Below, one piece after another: positions 10,257 to 21,555 of a stretch of 64,000 bases of DNA (within the stretch, counting starts at the first letter, position 1; the number at the start of each line of letters is the position of its first letter). A program made the position numbers and the translations under genes. The notes under the pieces were generated by a model. That model saw only the letters and a program-made list of their open reading frames with translations, was not told the origin of the DNA and searched no databases. Source of the stretch: Aralia elata (lineage: Eukaryota > Streptophyta > Magnoliopsida > Apiales > Araliaceae); contig CM068379.1 in NCBI GenBank assembly GCA_034770075.1, forward strand, positions 21,575,506 to 21,639,505. Reading direction: 5' to 3'.

Positions 10257-11273
10257 TTAATTGGCTCATCATAAAACACGATCTTTCAAAACCCCGTCGA
10301 CATCAATGCCGACCTTTTCCAAAAAATCATTAAATCAAAAGGCTAAAATTGGAAAAGACTAAAAAGACCGAGAAGCGAAAACCCGGCGTCGACAAAGAGT
10401 TCTTTCTTATTGATAATAGTATAAAAGTAAATACATAATATTCTCAAGTTAGTCAGTATAATTTGGTTATCACGTGATAGAGGTGCACAAAAAATCTGTG
10501 GCCCGCGGTTTAGGCCCGACTTGGTCAAAGTCCAGCCTAGTTAAGGTCTAATTCGGCCTGGAGGCTTTAAAGAAGTCGTTGTTTGAAGGGAAAAACCTGG
10601 TCCGGCCTAGCCAAAAAATCTGGCCTGGGTTTAACATGGTCTGACGCCTAAGGCCTAGCCTAACACTCTTTCTTAACATTTCGCATCCATCAATTATATT
10701 CAAGAAACAAGCAAGCAGAACAAGTCTTTCATGCAAAACCACATCATATCATAATTATCATTAAAGTATCAAGGTATCATCCTATGTAATATTATTTAGA
10801 TTTAAAATCTTCACATTAAAATTAATAAATAATTAATATATGTACTCAAGTAATACCCAAATATAAGTTGTTTACTAAAATTTTAGAACTCCATTAATTA
10901 TGTAAAACCATTTCTGCAATTTTAGAACTCCATTAATTACATAAAATCATGTCTGCATTGTTTATTCGCATTTAAGATTATGAGAAAAACAAATAATTAC
11001 AAGAGAACCATGGACATACCATAGAAACCTTTGCGTTATAGGTGATTGTATCTTCAATGAACATAACTAATTAGTTTATTTAATATTTAACATTAAAAGT
11101 TAGTTTACTAAATATTAATAATAAGTCAGTTTCTTGTAAATACTTTAGTTTTTCATTAAAAAAAATTATTTTTACAAAATTTTATTAGTTTATACTTTAT
11201 ATTTTTTAATTTTAATATTTCATATTTAATATTTAACATTAAAAGTAAAATAAAAAAAAATTTTAAACAAAGA
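10257..11273. other. noncoding DNA; possible hAT-type MITE fragment near 10480-10670
   Basis: No gene is seen. The first 130 bp may be leader of a truncated Tat copy. At 10478 TAGAGGTGCACAAAAA begins a stretch rich in GGCCTAGCC/GGCCCG words, which resembles the ends of non-autonomous hAT elements; no matching opposite terminus was found. From about 10760 the sequence is strongly AT-rich with no clear structure. Confidence 0.35.
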
Positions 11274-12194
11274 TGTTATTTCCCAAAGGCACTAAGAGAT
11301 CTAGAATGAGTAGTTGAATAGATCCTTTTTAAACTTTTTAATTAATTAAGGATAAATTACCAAATAATCAGTTAGTTAAAATTGATTATACACAACGGAA
11401 TATATTTTGGAAAACCCCCTTAAAGATTTAAAGAAAAGTCTCAATTTCAAATTTAGTTTTTGTGGTTTTAAGTCACACAAACAAGATAAATAATATGACA
11501 GAAAGTAAGTGTTGAAAGATAAAGAACACAGACAAATTTTAAGCGGTTCGGAGACTGAATGACTCCTACTCCACTCTTCTACTTTGACAAGTAAGAAATT
11601 CACTAAGGATAGAGATCACACAGATCTTATACAACTGAACCACTTAGGTTCCTTCGAGTCGCTAAGTCTCGGAATAAGGACACTTAGTCTTAGATCACTA
11701 AGATCTCTTCAAGTCACTTAGACTTGGAAGATTGTCACTTAGACAATGATTATCTGTTGATTGAATGATGTAGAGAGGTGCCACTAAGTTAGCAATAAGC
11801 TTCACTTCTCAAGTACTTAGCAGTTTAAACAAGTTGTTCAGATTCGTAGAGTGGAGCTCTTTTTAGATTGGTAGAGTTTTTAGTTGAAAGATTGTTGTTG
11901 GTTACTTGAATTTGAATCTTTGTTGTCTTTTATAGTCTGCTGGAGAGTTTTCTCATTGCAAGGTTTCCGTTGGTGCATTTAATGCTTAGATTCTCTAGGA
12001 TCCTTGATGTTGACATTTTAAAGTTGGTGTGTCAGCTTGCTTTGCGGCTCAGGTCTGTCACATCAGTTTGCAACTTCACCTAACACCTGAGAGTTGTTGC
12101 TTTCAGCAAACTAGCTGTTAGACACAACATCTTCTGAACTTCGATTTAAACTAAGGATGTTAGGTGAATACATCAGGACCTTCAATCTACAACA
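11274..12194 (-). repeat. SIRE-like Ty1/copia 3' LTR (copy 1)
   Basis: On the minus strand it starts TGTTGTAGATTGAAGG after the purine-rich AACAAAGGAG and ends in GGGAAATAACA, giving TG...CA termini and 921 bp. It is related to the LTRs at 42536-45353 (minus) and 53055-54219 (plus), sharing the terminal block with GATCTATTCAAC and GGCAC and the tracts spaced by CTAAGT(A)CT. A TATA-like CTATAAAAGAC occurs on the minus strand near 11937. No primer site lies on its left, as expected for a 3' LTR. Confidence 0.75.
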
Positions 12195-12790
12195 CTCCTT
12201 TGTTAGTCTTCTTGTCAGACCTGACTTACTCTACGAAGTTAGAAGATCGTAGACTTTGATCAGAAACGTAGAGTCTATACTTGACTTTGCTCTATGTTGT
12301 GAACTCTACGATCTACTCTACGATGTTCACTCTACGAAGAGAGAAACACTCTATGAGTGTGCTCTCTACGATTAGCTCTACAAAAATTTATTTTACGATT
12401 CTGGAGCTGACTCTATGATCAAGTTATCACTGAACGATCCTTGAGTCACTTTACGATTTGGGCTTTACAAAACGACTTTAAAGTGGACTCTACGTTCAGT
12501 CTTTACCATACGATCTTTACTTAGTTCTACGATCCTTTGTTCATTCTACGGGCTGAACTTTACTTTACGACTTGGAATGAACTCTACGACAAATGTGAGC
12601 TTTGCGATCGAACATTTGATGCACTACGAAGGATAAGTTCAACTTTGCGATCCATGATGACACTACGAACTGGCAGAGTAACTATACGGTCAATTTGAAC
12701 CTATTAACTATACATCAAATCAACTCAATAAGATCAACCTAACAAGTTTGATCTTTCTATACTAAGTCATTGTACATCATATCATCATTA
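12195..12790 (-). mobile_element. SIRE-like element, 3' internal remnant with TCTACGA word array
   Basis: This is the internal sequence before the 3' LTR in the minus orientation, starting with the polypurine tract AACAAAGGAG. About 20 variants of CTCTACGA(T/A) occur in roughly 480 bp, spaced 15-30 bp and in both orientations. No open frame of note remains. The element is cut off near 12790. Confidence 0.6.
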
Positions 12791-13130
12791 AGGACTTTAC
12801 AAAACTTATTGATACAAATATATATTAATCACATTCATCATATCATCATCAAATTTAACATGCAGATCTAATAATTTTTCTCTTTTTGAGATGACAAAAC
12901 CAGTAGTTTCATAATCACTAATTATAAGTCTAACATGCAATTTCTTGAAAAATAAAACATGACTTAGAATACAGTAAGCCATTATATTGCTAGAGCAAAA
13001 AGATGAATTTATTGATGTATAAAATAATTTGTACAAAGTGAAAATTTTACAAAGGGTACAAAAAATATTTATCTATACTTACTACATTACCTTCTTGTAT
13101 CTTTTTGTTCTTTTGTCCTTTGAAAGTAAT
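12791..13130. other. AT-rich noncoding spacer
   Basis: Nothing recognisable. It lies between the SIRE-like remnant and the Athila-1 LTR. Confidence 0.4.
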
Positions 13131-13478
13131 TGATGAGTAAGTTTTATACCTATTATTTGGGTACTTTTAGGCTTAATAATTTGTGTGTTTTTAAGTATTT
13201 TATGTTATTTTATAGAGTTTTTATTTAATTTATTGTTTTTATTCATTTTGTAGGAATACAAGAGTTAAGTGGCAAAATTATAATATTTGAAGCAATTGGG
13301 CGAGCAAGGAAGAAAAGCAAGAAAACGATCAGAGATCATGGGCCGCGGGGCTCGCTTTTGGAAGCCGCAACACGTATTATGGGCCGCGACGCTTGGTATT
13401 GTGGGTCGTGGCGCCCGAAGGCTTTTCCACAAGCGTGTGGTGCGTGCGTGCGGCGGAATTAGGGTTTTTCTTTAGCCT

Positions 13479-13488
13479 CTATATATGG
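13479..13488 (+). promoter_or_regulatory. putative TATA box, Athila-1 5' LTR
   Basis: CTATATATGG lies about 350 bp into the LTR and is conserved in the 3' LTR (near 41483). Confidence 0.5.
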
Positions 13489-14157
13489 AACGATACAATA
13501 GGAGAAGGAGGAGGGGAGAGAGCTGATGCAACAGAAGAAGTGGAGCATTATTCAATCTATTCTATTTAGATAGAGGAAATTGAGGACTGAAGATCAAGAT
13601 CTGAAGAATTATAGCGGGAGCTGATCATCAGATTCTTTTCTTTTATCCTTCTTTTAGACTCTTGTGTTTATAATGACTATGATAGATGAGATGTTGTTCT
13701 TATTTTTTTTCATGAACTAAATTCTATTTTCAAGATTGCAATGGAACCCGATAATTGGTTTTTATTAATCTATTGACTATTTAACTTCTATCAGATGTTT
13801 GCAAGATTGTTTATTATATTTTGGTTTTCACTCAATAGTTGTCTGGCCAACAATTAATCTATTGATCTAGATGAGATGGATACGTTGATTCTAGATTGGA
13901 TGTGGAATATGATACATGTGTTGGATTAATTCATGTTAAGAATTATTATTCAATTTGCATAAGGGATAGAAATATACCCAAGTGTCGCATGAACTTGTTA
14001 AGAATTGGTAATTATAGCATTATTGTTGATTATTCACATAGGAATATAGTGTTTTAATTGAGAATGATGATACTTATCTAATATTGAAATAAGTTAGATG
14101 AATACTTTTGAATTCTTGGTTAGCAATATGCAATATTTGATTGATTAAATAGGGAGT

Positions 14158-14773
14158 AGATGAATAGGAAACATCAATCCGCAATATTAGTACCCGCTCT
14201 CCAATCCGAGTGGTTAATAATGCACGTAAGTATGATGATATTGAGCTATGCAGCTCTTCTACGCGGATCATTATTATCAGTAGCACTTCTAGTCATTACA
14301 TTTCGAAAAAATAGAAATCTTTTTTGTAAAAGGAATCCTTTATTAAATGAGTCATTTTTCTTTGGTGAAATCCAATACATGAATGAAAGAAACAATGTTT
14401 TAGGAACTACTTCTTTTTTTTCTGCTAAGAATTATTACAGGTCCTAGTTGATTCAACAATTGGATTATTGGAGTTATCGTGTCATTAGTCTAGGGTTTAT
14501 CTTTTTAACCATAGGTATTCTTTCAGGAGCAGTATGGGCTAATAAAGCATGAGGATCATATTAGAATTGGGACCCAAAGGAAACTTGGGCATTTATTACT
14601 TGGATCGTATTTGCGATTTATTTACATACTCGAACCAATATAAATTTACGGTGTACAAATTCTACAATTGTGGCGTCTATAGGCTTTCTTATAATTTGGA
14701 TATGCTATTTTGGATCAATCTATTAGGAATAGGACTGCATAGTTATGGTTCATTTACGTTAACGGCTAATTGA
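14158..14773 (+). pseudogene. ccsA: plastid ccsA fragment (cytochrome c biogenesis protein), decayed
   Basis: This is the C-terminal part of plastid CcsA, a thylakoid membrane protein that attaches haem to c-type cytochromes. The translation gives NRKHQSAILVPALQSEWLIM, membrane segments and, in the next segment, the conserved haem-handling WDPKETWAFITW-type motif, spread over two frames. Inside are TAG where plastids have a Gln codon (near 14445), TGA for Trp (near 14550) and TAG for Trp (near 14564). These are C-to-T or G-to-A changes, as expected for methylated nuclear DNA. The N-terminal half is absent. It is not functional. Confidence 0.92.
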
Positions 14774-14958
14774 ATTCAAAAAAGGTTCTTACGAATATAA
14801 AAATATAAATAGAATACGGTGTAACTTTATGTGAACCGACGAGAACCATGTGAATCAAGTAGTGTGGGGATTCACACGGTTCTCACAAAGACCAAACATA
14901 TCGGGTTAAATTTCATTTTTTAACTTAAGCTTAAGAGAGAAAAAAGTCTTCTTTTTTT

Positions 14959-14988
14959 CATTATCCAAATCCTAGGATTTGGATAATG
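14959..14988. terminator. plastid ccsA-ndhD intergenic palindrome
   Basis: A perfect 30-bp palindrome with arms CATTATCCAAATCCT and AGGATTTGGATAATG lies between the two convergent plastid gene ends. In plastids such stem-loops stabilise mRNA 3' ends; here it is a passenger. Confidence 0.7.
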
Positions 14989-14993
14989 AAAAA

Positions 14994-15137
14994 CTATCTA
15001 TAAAAAAAATTGGATAGAATAACTTCGACCTTGTCAACTGATAGTGAAAGAACAAAATCCGGGTACATACCAATACCTATTACGGGTAGAAAGATAGAGA
15101 TCGAAACAAATAACTCTCTCGGTCCAGAATCAAAAAC
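14994..15137 (-). pseudogene. ndhD: plastid ndhD 3' end fragment
   Basis: The minus strand encodes the last residues of the plastid NDH subunit NdhD, a membrane protein of cyclic electron flow: FDSGPRE, then VIGIGMYPDFVLSLSVDKVE, ending SNFFYR and TAG at 14996-14994. Only about 45 codons are present. Its tail-to-tail position with ccsA is the normal plastid arrangement. Confidence 0.85.
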
Positions 15138-15373
15138 ATTCTATAATATTATTTATAATTATTTCTCTTATTAGTTTAGCTATTTGTGATTACGAAACAA
15201 CTATTTCTTGTTTAAATAGAATTTGGTTAATTAAAGGTTAGCTATTGGATTAATTAATTGAATTATTAGATTATTCCTCGTGGGTTCGACACTCTACTTT
15301 CACTTTATTACTTGATTGACCGTGTATACTTGCACGTAAAAATTGCTAGTATAGATTTAGCCCATCAAGTTTT

Positions 15374-15391
15374 TGGCGCCATTGCCGGGGA
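15374..15391 (+). other. Athila-1 primer binding site (tRNA-Asp type)
   Basis: TGGCGCCATTGCCGGGGA lies six bases after the LTR end. It differs by one base from the usual Athila site, which has CCGTTG as seen in Athila-3 at 62146. Confidence 0.9.
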
Positions 15392-15501
15392 GTAATTCTA
15401 GTAATTAATTTTCTTATTTCCAATATCAATTACAATTAATCTGATTCTAATTTAAATACAAATTTTTATTCTTTTGCAGGCATTCTCGATATTGTTTCAA
15501 A

Positions 15502-17840
15502 ATGCAGAATTTAGATAATATGGTTGCAGAAGAACAGAAAACATTGCAGGAGTATGCTTCACCGTTGGTAATGGATGTTCAATCCAGTATTAGAAGACCT
15601 GCAATACAAGCTAGTAGTTTTGAAATTCAACCAAGCATGATACAGATGATTCAAAGTTCGGTACAATTTGGAGGTTACCCTAATGATGATCTGAATGAAC
15701 ATTTGATCAATTTTTTTGAAATCTGTGATACATGTAAATATGAAGGAGTTTCTGAGGATGCACTTAGAATGTGACTTTTCCCTTTCACACTTCGTGGTAA
15801 GGCAAAAAGCTGGTTACATTCACTACCAGCAGGTTCGATATCTACATGGCGTGATCTTATACAAAAATTTTTGGCTAAGTTTTTTCCACAAGCTAAAATC
15901 GCAAGATTGAGGTCAGAAATCATAGCATTTGCTCAAAAAGACTCAGAATCTCTATATGAAGCTTGGGAGAGGTTTAAGGAATTACTCAGGAAATGTCCAC
16001 ATCATGGCATTCCTATGCGGTTGCAAATTCAGAATTTTTACAATGGTTTGAATGTTACAATGCGATCTAATATCGATGCAGCCGCATGTGGGTCTTTAAT
16101 GGAGAAAAATTGTGACGAGACATATGAATTATTGGAGATCATGGCAAACAATAATTATCAATGGTCTACAACAAGAAATACGTTGGAACTATGGCAGTAA
16201 ATCAGAATGATATAATTTCGGTATTGGTAGAGCAAGTAGCGGCTATAGCAAGGAAATTAGTTTCTGGTGGATATCAATCTATGCAGAGGGATGCGTTGGC
16301 ATGTGATATTTGTGCGAAAAATCATGCAAAGAGTCAATGCGCAATTAAGGTCGAGTCAGTGCAGTTTGTTGAAGTATCCAATTATCAAAGTAATCAAAAT
16401 CTCTGTGCCGATGATCATATTCAAAAGAAGAAGCAAGATCAAGAGCAAAAGGCTTTTCACCAAGAATATAAGGCAATGATGGAGGATGTGTTGTTGAAAT
16501 ATCAGGCGAAAAATAATGCAAGAATTGCTAAAATGAAACAATTATTTGAACACTTTGCTACCAACATCAATAGCCAACTTCTGAAATTTTCAAGTAAGAC
16601 AATGCAGGAAGTGCACAACCTTGATAAAAATTGTAATGTTGTTTTACGAAGTGGTAAGAAATTACCGAAGGCAGATAGCAAGAATGCAATTGATGATGTA
16701 TGTATGGATGAAGAATTAGAAGTGGGTAAAGTCAATGAGGAAAAGAAGCAAGAAAAGAAGAAAGATAATCCACAAGTCAAAGAAGAATTAGGAAAACAGA
16801 TACAAAGGATGCCTCCGATTCTTTTTCTGTAGAGATTGCAAAAGCAAAAGGTAGATAATCAGTTTGTAAAATTCCTTGAAATATTTAAAAAGCTTCACAT
16901 CAACATACCATTTGCAGAAGCTTTGGAGCAAATGCCAAGCTACACAAAATTCATGAAAGACATTTTATCTAAGAAAAGGAGATTAGGTGATTTTGAAACC
17001 GTGGCATTGACTGAAGAATGCAGTGCAATCTTACAGAAAAAATTACCACCAAAGTTGAAGGATCCGGGAAGTTTCACTATCTCGTGTACAATCGGTAATC
17101 AATTTTCAGGAAGAGCATTGTGTGATTTGGGGCGAGCATCAACTTGATGCCACTTTCGGTTTACACCTAATTAGGATTGAAGGAACCGAGGCCGACGAAC
17201 ATAACCTTACAGCTTGTAGATAGATTTGTGACATATCCAAGAGGTATTGTTGAAGATATTTTAGTGAAGGTTGATAAGTTTATCTTTCTGGCAAATTTTA
17301 TAATTTTGAATTTCGAGGAAGACAAAGAAATACCAATTATACTTGGGAGGCCTTTCTTAGCAACAGGAAGAACCTTGATTGATGTGCAGAAAGGTGAGTT
17401 GACTATGCGGGTTCAAGATCAAAGGGTTACATTTAGTGTTTTAAAGACTATACAATTTCAGAAAGAAGAGGAAGAATGTTTTCGAGTTGATCTAATCACA
17501 GAAGCAGTGAGTGAGGTATTCTTAAAAACATACCTTCCAGACCCACTTGAATCGGCATTGGTAAGTCTGACAGTTGCAGAATCTTGGGAGTCTCAAGAAT
17601 ACTTGGAGATATTAGATTCAGCTTCAGAGTTTGTTAGTTACATTCAACAATATGAAGCTTTGAATAATTCAAAAGATTTTTCATCACGTGCGAAGCCATC
17701 TTTGGAGGAACCACCTACATTGGTATTAAAGGCTTTACCAAAGCATTTACGGTATACATATTTAGGTGATTCTAGTACTCTGCCTGTTATTATATATGCT
17801 TCACTTAACCAATTTCAGGAAGAAAAGCTTTTGAGAGTAT
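15502..17840 (+). pseudogene. Athila-1 gag-protease, broken
   Basis: The reading starts MQNLDNMVAEE at 15502. The capsid region is FPFTLRGKAKSWLHSLPAGS, then ESLYEAWERFKELLRKCPHH, then DAAACGSLMEK. A zinc-knuckle-like CDICAKNHAKSQC (C-x2-C-x4-H-x4-C) follows in the frame opening at 16161. The protease region has IPIILGRPFLATGRTLIDV at 17332-17388. Lesions seen: TGA at 15772, a frame change near 16160, TAG at 16830, a one-base gain at the protease active-site block CDLG near 17130, and TAA near 17168. The frame then runs into the copia insertion at 17841. Normally these proteins form the particle and cut the polyprotein; this copy cannot. Confidence 0.88.
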
Positions 17841-19667
17841 TGAAAGTAGTATGCACACAAGCCAATCATATTTGATATGATGTAGCATATACTTTGTAAT
17901 CTTATTCATTTATTAATAAAAGAATTGATTTTCTTAAAAGGTATTTTACATTATCTACATAGTGCTGTTATATTAAATGTGATAAACTCACAGTTTTGAG
18001 CAATGCTTTTAGAATCATGATGGTGATCATGCTAATGAGATCTAAATTCTAGATAGCTCACAAACTAAAATCGTTCCTAATCGTTGGATTACTAAAAAGG
18101 GGATTAGTGAATCTGGATAGATTAGTACATACGTTGCTTGCTCTTAGGAAGAGGATGATTGATCTCATAATCCTTTGTGTGGAGACACTAAAGCAAGTAT
18201 GTAGGTGCTTATTGGAGAATAAGTTCACTGAATGTGGCTCGCTAAGGAATACCTAATAGAGTTTTACTCGCCCGTCAATAGGAATTCCTCTAGTGATAGT
18301 AGTACAAGTGATCCTTGGACTTGTGATCATTATAGTATCTTGTGTATGATGAGTTATACTTTGACATGTCCCTTAAGACCTTTGGGGTATATCAAAGGGT
18401 ATGATTGGGTATAATAAGTTGTGCATGGAGATAGGTGAATGATCAACAAAGAATCTACCACGTCTAGTAAAAGATGTGAATGTCCTATGTGATTCGATAA
18501 ATGACAGCTCAGTAGTCCTTGGCCAAGGCAGAATGAAATTAGAAAGGAGTTTCTAATTTGCATTATTTAGAGTTGTGCATTTGGGAATCGAAATACATAT
18601 ACTTAAATAAAATAAGTCTGGACAGTAAATCCATATCTTATATTTAATTGGGACATTGTATGGTAGAAGGATTGAGTTATACGGTAACTATTCACTGAAA
18701 GGTTCTTTTGTGATTAATGTTGAAATCTATATTATCTAGAAAGTCGTTGATCGCTAAGGGGGCTTACCCTTATTGTAGAATAAATATTATTTATTTAAAT
18801 AAATTAAATAGTTTGATTTATTTATTTAAATAAGATTAGGATTGTTCTAATTGATTTATTCACATCCGGTTTAATATAGAGAACCTAAAGGGTCGCACCG
18901 CAAAAGAAAAATATTTATTCAAGAAGTAAATGACATAATTGTAATAATAAGTTAAGTGTATTTAATTTAATCTATGGAGATAGAATAAATTAAATAGCTT
19001 AATATTTATTATTTAATATTTTAGAAATATTAAATATAAATTAATAAGAGGAGTCTTATTATTATTATTATTATTACTATTACTATTATTTAATTCCTAA
19101 TAGGGATTGAGAATTAATTAATAGAAGTACTCTCTCATGAATTCCTAATTAGATTAGGAGCATAATTAATTAAAGGAGTTTAATTATAATAGAAACCCTA
19201 ATCCTAAATAGTTTAGGGAAGGGGTTATTCATACATATATAAATAAGAGGAGTCTTATCATATATTAGGGTTACACACTCTTGCATTAGATTGTGAAGAG
19301 TACTTGCAATTTCTATAGAGATAGAAACTAGGGTTTTGCCAACACCCATCTTCTTGAATAACTATTCTTCCTTGGTGGATCACCTCTAGAGGCCAAACAC
19401 TTGGGTGGCTAACGTTGATCAAGCAAAGGAATTTAGTCGGTGGAATTCAAGGAGAACGCGAAGGAATTGGAGGTGAACTTGTACCCGAGGAAGCACGGTT
19501 CTACGAGGGTATAATTTCTTAATTTCTATCTCTTTCGTTAATTGATAATTAAACACAAGGAAAGATCATGATGATGGTTTGTATGAAAATTTTAAAATTC
19601 GTTTTATCACGCTTCCGCTTTATTTATGTAATTTGATTGCATGCTTGCATTATATACAAACCTAACA
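17841..19667 (+). repeat. Angela-like 5' LTR of element 1
   Basis: It begins TGAAAGTAGTATGCACACAAGCC in two joined words and ends CCTAACA; 1827 bp. U3 is very AT-rich. A TATA box TATATAAATA lies at 19236-19245, right before AAGAGGAGTCTTAT, a word also found 200 bp upstream at about 19049. Confidence 0.93.
19236..19245 (+). promoter_or_regulatory. putative TATA box of Angela-like LTR
   Basis: TATATAAATA is followed at once by AAGAGGAGTCTTAT, and the counterpart in the 3' LTR has CTATAAATAAGAGG. The position about 430 bp before the LTR end is plausible for transcript start. Confidence 0.5.
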
Positions 19668-19668
19668 G

Positions 19669-19680
19669 TGGTATCAGAGC
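19669..19680 (+). other. primer binding site (initiator tRNA-Met) of element 1
   Basis: TGGTATCAGAGC begins one base after the LTR end and is the usual Ty1/copia primer site. Confidence 0.92.
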
Positions 19681-21314
19681 CTAATCTTGTGTTAATTATT
19701 GATTGTGATAATTCCATGTATGAATTGATATGCGATATGATCGGATTTTTGGGCTGGAAAAATTTTCTGATTCAGCGTCGCGGCACGGCCGTGCCGCTTC
19801 CATTTCATTCTGGAGCGCGCCCGCGCCTGAACCCAGAAAAACGTTTCTGGGGTGCAGCACAACCGCGCTGTTCCTAGTTCAATTTGGAGCGCGGCCGCGC
19901 AGGTATGCAAAGTTTGAAATTTTTTTGTTTTTCTCAATTAACATAAATGGTTTATTTAATTGATAAAAGTTTAAAATAAAGATATTTATTTTATCTGGAA
20001 TAGGATTTTAGATTGCTAAAATTAAAGGAGTTTAATTTGGATTTAGTTTTTGATTAAAATAAAAGAGTTTATTTTGTTTCAAAACTAAATATTAGCAAAA
20101 CTTTTGCCCATTAATTGATATCAATGCATATATGGAATGGTTTTATAATTCATGATATAAATGCTATTTATTGATACATATAGAGATATGTAAATAGGGA
20201 TTGATTATGGACTATTGACCAATGTGTGATTGGAATTATTTTAGAGGATGCTTGAATGTATGGGTTTTTATAAATGGGGTCTGTGTACCTCGTCTTCTCT
20301 ATTTTTTTTCTTAATGTAAATTCTATCTCCCTCCTATGTACTTCCCCTTGACTGCTGATCAAGGTTTCTATTATAGTAAATAGTTTTTGTAATAGGACTA
20401 GTTAGATTTAATTTTGAAGAATTGGAGACAAATGAGCAAGGAGCGCTAGAAGACCCGTTTGTATTGGAGCCCGGGTTTAAATATAATAGTTATATTTAAA
20501 TTTAATTCTTGTACACTAGGTTTGACCTTTTGGTTCACTTGGTGGCTCTAGTGAACCAAACTAGAATAAAAGTCCATAATCAATCCGGGTAGAATATAGT
20601 ATTCTATATGTGCATGCTTACTATATATATATATAGTATATATTATCTAACATGCTTCGCATGTAAAATAATATGACGCGTATTTTATATATATATGTTC
20701 ATGCGCGCTAAACAAGATGAGACTAATAATTCCAAACCCCTCAAAGAAATTATATTAACTCCTAAGCGTTCAAAGATATTTGGAATATCGAACGTCACCT
20801 TCTAGCATGGTAAAGCGATAGAGTATTAAATATTTAATATGAGTTTGTTGTGTCACACAAGGAAAGTATTACATATTTAAGATGTTGCTTTATCACATTT
20901 GATGCTTATAAATAGACTGAACGATACTGTTTTGTTGTGTCACACAAGGACAATATTTTTCTTTTGAATATATGGAAGTGCTAGGTTGGACTTAACTTGG
21001 ATAATTTTGATTCGGATGTGTCACACTTGATCAAAATAATCTAAGAGGCAAAATACAAGGAGTTACATAGTGATGTAATTGACAATAGTTGTCTACCTAT
21101 TTATTTATATATAGTTTCTTGTGTCACACAAGGCTATATACATTTGAAATGGGATCTTTATTCTCACTAGCAAATCTTTAATTAGATTTGCCAAACTATA
21201 TATTGAGGGTAATATAGTTTGATGAAAAAGTGAGAGATACCAATTTAAAATAAAGACCTAATTTATTTTGGTAATTAATTAAATGAATGTATGCTAAAAT
21301 GTTGTCTATTTCAC
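19681..21314 (+). other. Angela-like 5' leader with GC palindromes and TGTGTCACACAAGG array
   Basis: This is untranslated sequence between primer site and gag. GC-rich palindromes lie at 19780-19797, about 19814-19828 and 19889-19900. The palindromic word TTGTGTCACACAAGG occurs at 20848-20862, 20935-20949 and 21119-21133, with a shorter TGTGTCACAC at 21017-21026. A TA-rich microsatellite is at about 20620-20700. The same features occur in the leader of the minus-strand element at 34540-36165. Confidence 0.85.
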
Positions 21315-21555
21315 ATGCAGAATTTAAAAATGTCAAACTCACTATCACTGCGTATCATACTTGATGCTAACAAACTGATCGGACCGAATTACACGGACTA
21401 GTTAAGGAATCTGAGAATTGTTTTCACTGCTGAAAAGATTTCTTATATCCTAAATTCGCCAGTCCCTGCATATGTTACAGAAACAGCCTCTGAGGAAGAG
21501 ATTGCTACTTTTAGAAAGTGGCAAGATGATGCAATCTTGACTCAATGCATCATAG
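21315..21555 (+). pseudogene. Angela-like gag N-terminal fragment
   Basis: The frame reads MQNLKMSNSLSL, then GPNYTD, a TAG stop at 21399 where the intact relative has Trp, then LRNLRIVFTAEKISYIL and FRKWQDDAILTQCI. It ends at the deletion joint with the 3' LTR. It corresponds to the first 75 or so residues of the capsid protein of the element at 28756-38005. Confidence 0.9.

Larger units (their letters stand above)
14158..15137 (+). other. nuclear plastid DNA insertion (NUPT): ccsA 3' half, spacer, ndhD 3' end
   Basis: The block matches the plastid order ccsA followed tail to tail by ndhD. It lies inside the Athila-1 LTR, where LTR-type sequence stops near 14158 and resumes near 15137. The exact ends are uncertain by about 20 bp because I had no plastid genome to compare. 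The insert must postdate the LTR sequence it splits. Confidence 0.9.
13131..15367 (+). repeat. Athila-1 5' LTR, interrupted by plastid DNA
   Basis: It starts TGATGAGTAAG and ends AGCCCATCA, followed after six bases by the primer site. Without the plastid insert it is about 1.25 kb. Three copies of a GGGCCGCG-type word lie at 13339-13432, and a TATA box CTATATATGG at about 13479. The matching 3' LTR start at 41199 is closely similar. Confidence 0.9.

Noticed and set aside
10478..10670. Complete hAT MITE
   Set aside because: Only one terminus-like sequence was seen and no matching inverted end or 8-bp duplication, so it is noted only as a possible fragment.
14074..14447. Functional nuclear ccsA gene
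   Set aside because: It lacks the N-terminal half, has several stops and no transit peptide.
18354..18563. Conserved 69-residue frame also at 22029-22238 and 37282-37491
   Set aside because: It lies in the LTR of each Angela-like copy and follows LTR conservation; the Angela solo LTR does not keep it, and there is no known LTR protein.
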